DNA of 64,000 nt from Flammeovirga agarivorans (GTDB taxonomy: Bacteria > Bacteroidota > Bacteroidia > Cytophagales > Flammeovirgaceae): positions 124,001-188,000 of the forward strand of contig NZ_JABAIL010000008.1 in the NCBI RefSeq assembly GCF_012641475.1. The letters run 5' to 3'. Below the pieces are notes generated by a model that worked only from the letters and a program-made list of their open reading frames with translations, did not search any database and was not told the DNA's origin. The position numbers were made by a program, and so were the translations under genes. Within the stretch, counting starts at the first letter, position 1; each line of letters begins with the position of its first letter. Positions 60,506-64,000 of this stretch are shown piece after piece.

Positions 60506-63436
60506 TTAGAATTCTACTGATACACCACCCATAAATGTTCTAGCAGCAGGGTAGTTGTTATAATCAATACCAATAGGAGGCACTTGGCTACCACCTGCAG
60601 GTGCATTCACCTCAGGATCGTAACCAGAGTAGTTAGTGATCACAAATAAATTTTGTCCCGAAACATATAATCTAAGACGGCTCACTGATTTTACATTAGA
60701 CATATTGAATGTGTAACCCAATGTCATGTTTGATAGTCTTAAGAAAGATGCATCTTCGATAAATTTCGAGTTGTATTTTGTCGCTCTGATATCTTCTTCA
60801 GCAGCAGATTTCATTACGTTATAAGTACTTTGGTCTCCGTAAAGGTCATTTGTAGAAGAGAACTCAAGTGCAGTATTGTTAAAGACTTGATGACCAAACG
60901 ATCCGTTAAAGAAGAAGTTAAGGTCAAATCTTCCAAAAGTCATTGAGTTATTGATACCTAATGTCCACTTTGGTAAAGCTTGTCCTAGTACATAGCTTTC
61001 TTCCGATTCAATAGCATTTCCACTTTCATCTAAACCTTCAAAACGAGGACCATAGAAAGTACCGTATGGAAGACCTGGTTTAATCACCTGTGCAAACTGA
61101 CCTACTTGACCACGACCACCAACAGCACCAGTAAAGATTTCTTCATAATCACCGATGTTTTCAACTTCATTTTTATTGAAAGCCGCTACCACACCAGTTT
61201 GCCATGTAAAGTTATCTTTTGAGAAGTTGACCGTGTTTAATGAAATCTCGATACCATGGTTTTTCAATTCACCAACATTCTGAAGGTAAACATCAACAGG
61301 AGCAGGTTGAGGAGCTTGTAACTCTAATAAAAGGTCTTTTGTATGTTTTTGATAAGCATCAATAGTACCGAATAAAATACCATTGAAGAATTCAAAGTCT
61401 AAACCAATATTCAACTGAGAAGTTTCTTCCCATTTAAGATCTGGGTTAGCATAGTTGTCATACGTTACACCAGCACCAATCCCCACAGCTCCATAGCTTT
61501 TATCTCCAGATAATGTTGGAAGAGAACGGTAGTTACCTATTTCTTGAGAACCTGTGATACCCCATCCAGCGCGTAGTTTTAAATCGCTTAATACATCACT
61601 TCCAGATAAGAATAATTCTTCAGAGATTCTCCAAGCACCAGAAACTGATGGGAAAACACCCCATTTGTTATTATCACCAAATCGAGATGAACCATCGACA
61701 CGCATTGTACCAGTGAAGACATATTTATCTTTAAAACTTAAGTTAGCTCTACCAATCCATGAGATTAATTTGCTTGACTCTTTGTATGAATCCACCAAAA
61801 TATTATCACCACTTGCTGCATTTAAGTTATACTCAGCGATATCATCAATTTGGAAACCAGTAGCATTTGCTCCATTATACTCTCTACCAAACTCTTGGAA
61901 AGTATAACCAGCTAAGGCATTTAATTTTACATCACCAAAAGTCTTTGTATAGTTTAAAGTACCTTCTAATAGTACGTTATGTAAGAAGTTGTTTCTAACA
62001 TCAGCAGATCCATTTCCTTCACCAACCCACTCAATACTACCTGGAAGGTATGCGTTACGTTTTGCAGAAGTAATATCTCCACCGATATTAATTTTACCTG
62101 TTAATCCTTCAACAAATTCAGCCTCAACGTAAGCGTTACCTAAAACTCTTTGTGTATTTGTGAAATCACGTACAGAATTCGCCATGATGTATGGGTTTTT
62201 CTCTAGTAAGTTAGGTGACGAATAGTCTTGAGGTAATAGTGGAGACATACGGATCATGTTGTTGATAACACCTCCATCAAGAGCACCACCCACACCATAA
62301 GGCAAGTTGTTGTTCTTTGTAAATGAACCCATCATATTAGCACCTAATGTTACTTTCTTAGATAGCTTTTGTGTGATGTTCATTCTACCTCCAATTCTTT
62401 CCATACCAGAGTTAATCATGATACCATCTTGGTTAAGATAGTTTACTGAGAATCTATACTGAGTATTGGCCGTACCACCAGAAACCCCTAAGTTGTGATT
62501 TTGAGTGATAGCTTGTCTTGTCATTACTTCTTGCCAATCTGTATTAGCATCTAAATCTAAAGGAGTTGAACCTTCAGCTTGTGTGGCTGCTCTGTATTCT
62601 GATGCAGTAAGCACATCTAGCTTTTTAGCGATGTTTGAGATACCCACATATGCATCGTAATTGACTTTGGCTTGTCCTTCTTTACCCTTCTTTGTTGTAA
62701 TAATAATAACACCATTTGCACCTCTGGCACCATAAATTGCTGTTGCAGAAGCATCCTTTAGGATATCAAAAGATTCAATATCCGCAGGGTTGATAGATGC
62801 TAAAGGGTTTTTTGAAGCAGATGCAGAGTATACTCCTGCTGTACCAGGATCTGAGGCAGTATTATCAATAGGGAAACCATCAATAACATACAAAGGCTCA
62901 TTGGATGCAGTAAGTGATGTACCACCTCTAACTCTAATGTTTACACCTGCACCTGGTTCACCAGAAGAAGGCGTCATCTGTACACCAGCAATTTTACCTT
63001 GGATCAATTGATCTGGTGATGTAAGTACACCTTGGTTAAAATCTTCTGATTTCACAGATGACATTGCACCGGTAACATCTTTCTTTTCCATTTGGCCGTA
63101 TCCAACTATCACCACTTCTTCAAGTTGTTCAGCATCTACTTTCATTGAAATACTGAAGTTGGAAGTGTTTCCAATAGCGATTGATTGGTCAAAATAACCA
63201 ATATAACTAAACGTTAATGTTTCTGCACTTTCAGGGACATTTAGTGAGAATTTTCCTTCAAAATTGGTTGTAGTTCCGGTTGTAGTTCCTGTTACAATAA
63301 CGTTTACTCCAGGCATTGGGGAATTCGTTTCATCATAGATAATACCCGTCAGGTTTCGTTCTTGAGCATACGTAGAAGTCAGTGTTGCTAACGACAGAAT
63401 CGCCAACAGACTGAAGAGTTGTAATAATCTTTTCAT
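60506..63436 (-). CDS. SusC/RagA-type TonB-linked outer membrane transporter, pair 3
   Basis: 976 residues. Signal peptide ends at TYAQE; regulatory Ig-like domain (residues about 25-105); LEEVVIVGYGQMEKKDVTGAMSSV as TonB box/linker; plug with EPLYVIDGFPID and ASATAIYGARGANGVIIITTKKG; barrel ending in TFMGGVSVEF. It belongs to a different SusC branch from the two at 15-22 kb. It is partnered with the SusD at 58828 for TonB-dependent glycan or nutrient uptake. LacI-like operator words lie 240-360 bp upstream. Confidence 0.95.
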   Translation of the reverse strand: MKRLLQLFSLLAILSLATLTSTYAQERNLTGIIYDETNSPMPGVNVIVTGTTTGTTTNFEGKFSLNVPESAETLTFSYIGYFDQSIAIGNTSNFSISMKVDAEQLEEVVIVGYGQMEKKDVTGAMSSVKSEDFNQGVLTSPDQLIQGKIAGVQMTPSSGEPGAGVNIRVRGGTSLTASNEPLYVIDGFPIDNTASDPGTAGVYSASASKNPLASINPADIESFDILKDASATAIYGARGANGVIIITTKKGKEGQAKVNYDAYVGISNIAKKLDVLTASEYRAATQAEGSTPLDLDANTDWQEVMTRQAITQNHNLGVSGGTANTQYRFSVNYLNQDGIMINSGMERIGGRMNITQKLSKKVTLGANMMGSFTKNNNLPYGVGGALDGGVINNMIRMSPLLPQDYSSPNLLEKNPYIMANSVRDFTNTQRVLGNAYVEAEFVEGLTGKINIGGDITSAKRNAYLPGSIEWVGEGNGSADVRNNFLHNVLLEGTLNYTKTFGDVKLNALAGYTFQEFGREYNGANATGFQIDDIAEYNLNAASGDNILVDSYKESSKLISWIGRANLSFKDKYVFTGTMRVDGSSRFGDNNKWGVFPSVSGAWRISEELFLSGSDVLSDLKLRAGWGITGSQEIGNYRSLPTLSGDKSYGAVGIGAGVTYDNYANPDLKWEETSQLNIGLDFEFFNGILFGTIDAYQKHTKDLLLELQAPQPAPVDVYLQNVGELKNHGIEISLNTVNFSKDNFTWQTGVVAAFNKNEVENIGDYEEIFTGAVGGRGQVGQFAQVIKPGLPYGTFYGPRFEGLDESGNAIESEESYVLGQALPKWTLGINNSMTFGRFDLNFFFNGSFGHQVFNNTALEFSSTNDLYGDQSTYNVMKSAAEEDIRATKYNSKFIEDASFLRLSNMTLGYTFNMSNVKSVSRLRLYVSGQNLFVITNYSGYDPEVNAPAGGSQVPPIGIDYNNYPAARTFMGGVSVEF

Positions 63437-64000
63437 TAGTTAAAATTGTAGTTTATAGGACAGACATGAATTGTTGTGATCATCTCATGTTCAAAAAATA
63501 GTTAGACAAAAGAGTATAGCATTAAATAGATTGTTTATTTCATTTTCATCAAGAGCGCTCATGTGTTGGCTATAGTTTGTCTATCACAATTCTAAAGCTA
63601 ATATGAATTAAAAACAAATGTTAAATGCAGTGCTAATTCTTGAGATAAAGCGTTTTTATTGCACTTTTTATGGAAGCACAAACGTTTTGTAGCGCAACAC
63701 CTGAATCAATCACCAACTAAACCGGTTGCATTAATATGATAACGAAATAAAATATACGAATTAAATTATTTAGAAACCTGTTGCGCAATCGGTAGATAAA
63801 ATATTTAAAATGTACTGAATACGTTTAAAAATTGCATATTTCTATCATTTATCATCTGTCAAAAAAATCAAAAAAAATTACTGATTTTTCAATAAATCGG
63901 ACCTTTTCATGCAAAATCTGTGGGCTTTTCTTCATTTTGTCATTATCTTGCGGCGTGCTTATCAAGAATGACAGAGAGAACGGGCTCGTAGATGTCATGG
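63437..64000. other. Upstream region of susC pair 3, with LacI-like operator words
   Basis: No ORF that can be supported up to the window edge. ACAAACGTTTTGT (63678-63690), TAAACCGGTTGCAT (63718-63731) and TTGCGCAATCGGT (63781-63793) all resemble LacI-family operators (CAAnCGnTTG-like, central CG). No exact TAnnTTTG promoter was found. A divergent gene probably begins beyond base 64000. Confidence 0.45.

Noticed and set aside
63960-64000. Possible gene start at the right edge
   Set aside because: The ATG near 63968 meets a stop within eight codons; nothing can be supported before the window ends.

Overview
The window looks like chromosome of a marine Bacteroidota, probably a Cytophagales/Flammeovirga-like bacterium (the genus is inferred). 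The evidence is AT-rich DNA, three SusC/SusD pairs, type IX secretion (T9SS) C-terminal sorting domains, many lipoproteins with a Bacteroidota-type signal peptide, and TAnnTTTG -7 promoter boxes with an upstream TTG at several genes. No tRNA, rRNA, CRISPR array, transposase or prophage was seen.

Layout. 0-6 kb: the 3' part of a secreted sulfatase and a 1553-residue beta-helix/MBG-repeat protein, both ending in a T9SS sorting domain. 6-10.5 kb: a small lipoprotein, two paralogous lipoproteins on the minus strand, and between them a DUF3050 (heme-oxygenase-fold) protein. 10.6-13 kb: two near-identical copies of an apparent small RNA gene, each with its own terminator, bracketing a GbsR/MarR-type regulator and three small membrane proteins. 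13-13.6 kb: a lipoprotein with a strict histidine heptad. 13.7-24.5 kb: two paralogous SusC/SusD pairs, divergently transcribed from an 809-bp control region, followed by two related lipoproteins. 26-43 kb: mostly housekeeping genes. These are a RibD/DHFR-like reductase, a TRIC channel, DnaE with a fused N-terminal exonuclease, a Cys-rich lipoprotein, a LamB-like porin, DoxX (apparently frameshifted), an MBL hydrolase, a molybdate transporter (modA-mop-modB-modC), an exonuclease-BRCT protein and two tandem Omp85-type barrels. 43.7-46.8 kb: a cobalamin riboswitch followed by class I ribonucleotide reductase nrdB-nrdA.

46.9-57.6 kb is the most distinctive region. A GbsR/MarR-like regulator, a 28-codon single-helix microprotein, a TolC protein fused to a substrate-binding domain, a membrane-fusion lipoprotein, an RND pump, an unrecognised membrane protein, a beta-barrel protein and a PCMD lipoprotein lie in one direction. 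Ten copies of an 18-bp palindrome, GTTTCC-N6-GGAAAC, are spread through the gaps before the regulator, the microprotein, the TolC fusion, the fusion-protein gene and the gene after the pump. This reads as one autoregulated efflux regulon. The GbsR-like regulator at 12 kb has its own operator pair with the same GTTTC half-site at different spacing.

57.6-58.8 kb has no gene but holds a chain of perfect hairpins ending in a terminator (a candidate structured RNA) and AT-rich DNA with repeated words. 58.8-63.4 kb is a third, unrelated SusC/SusD pair on the minus strand, with LacI-like operator sequences upstream.

All product names come from reading the translated sequence. No database search was run.
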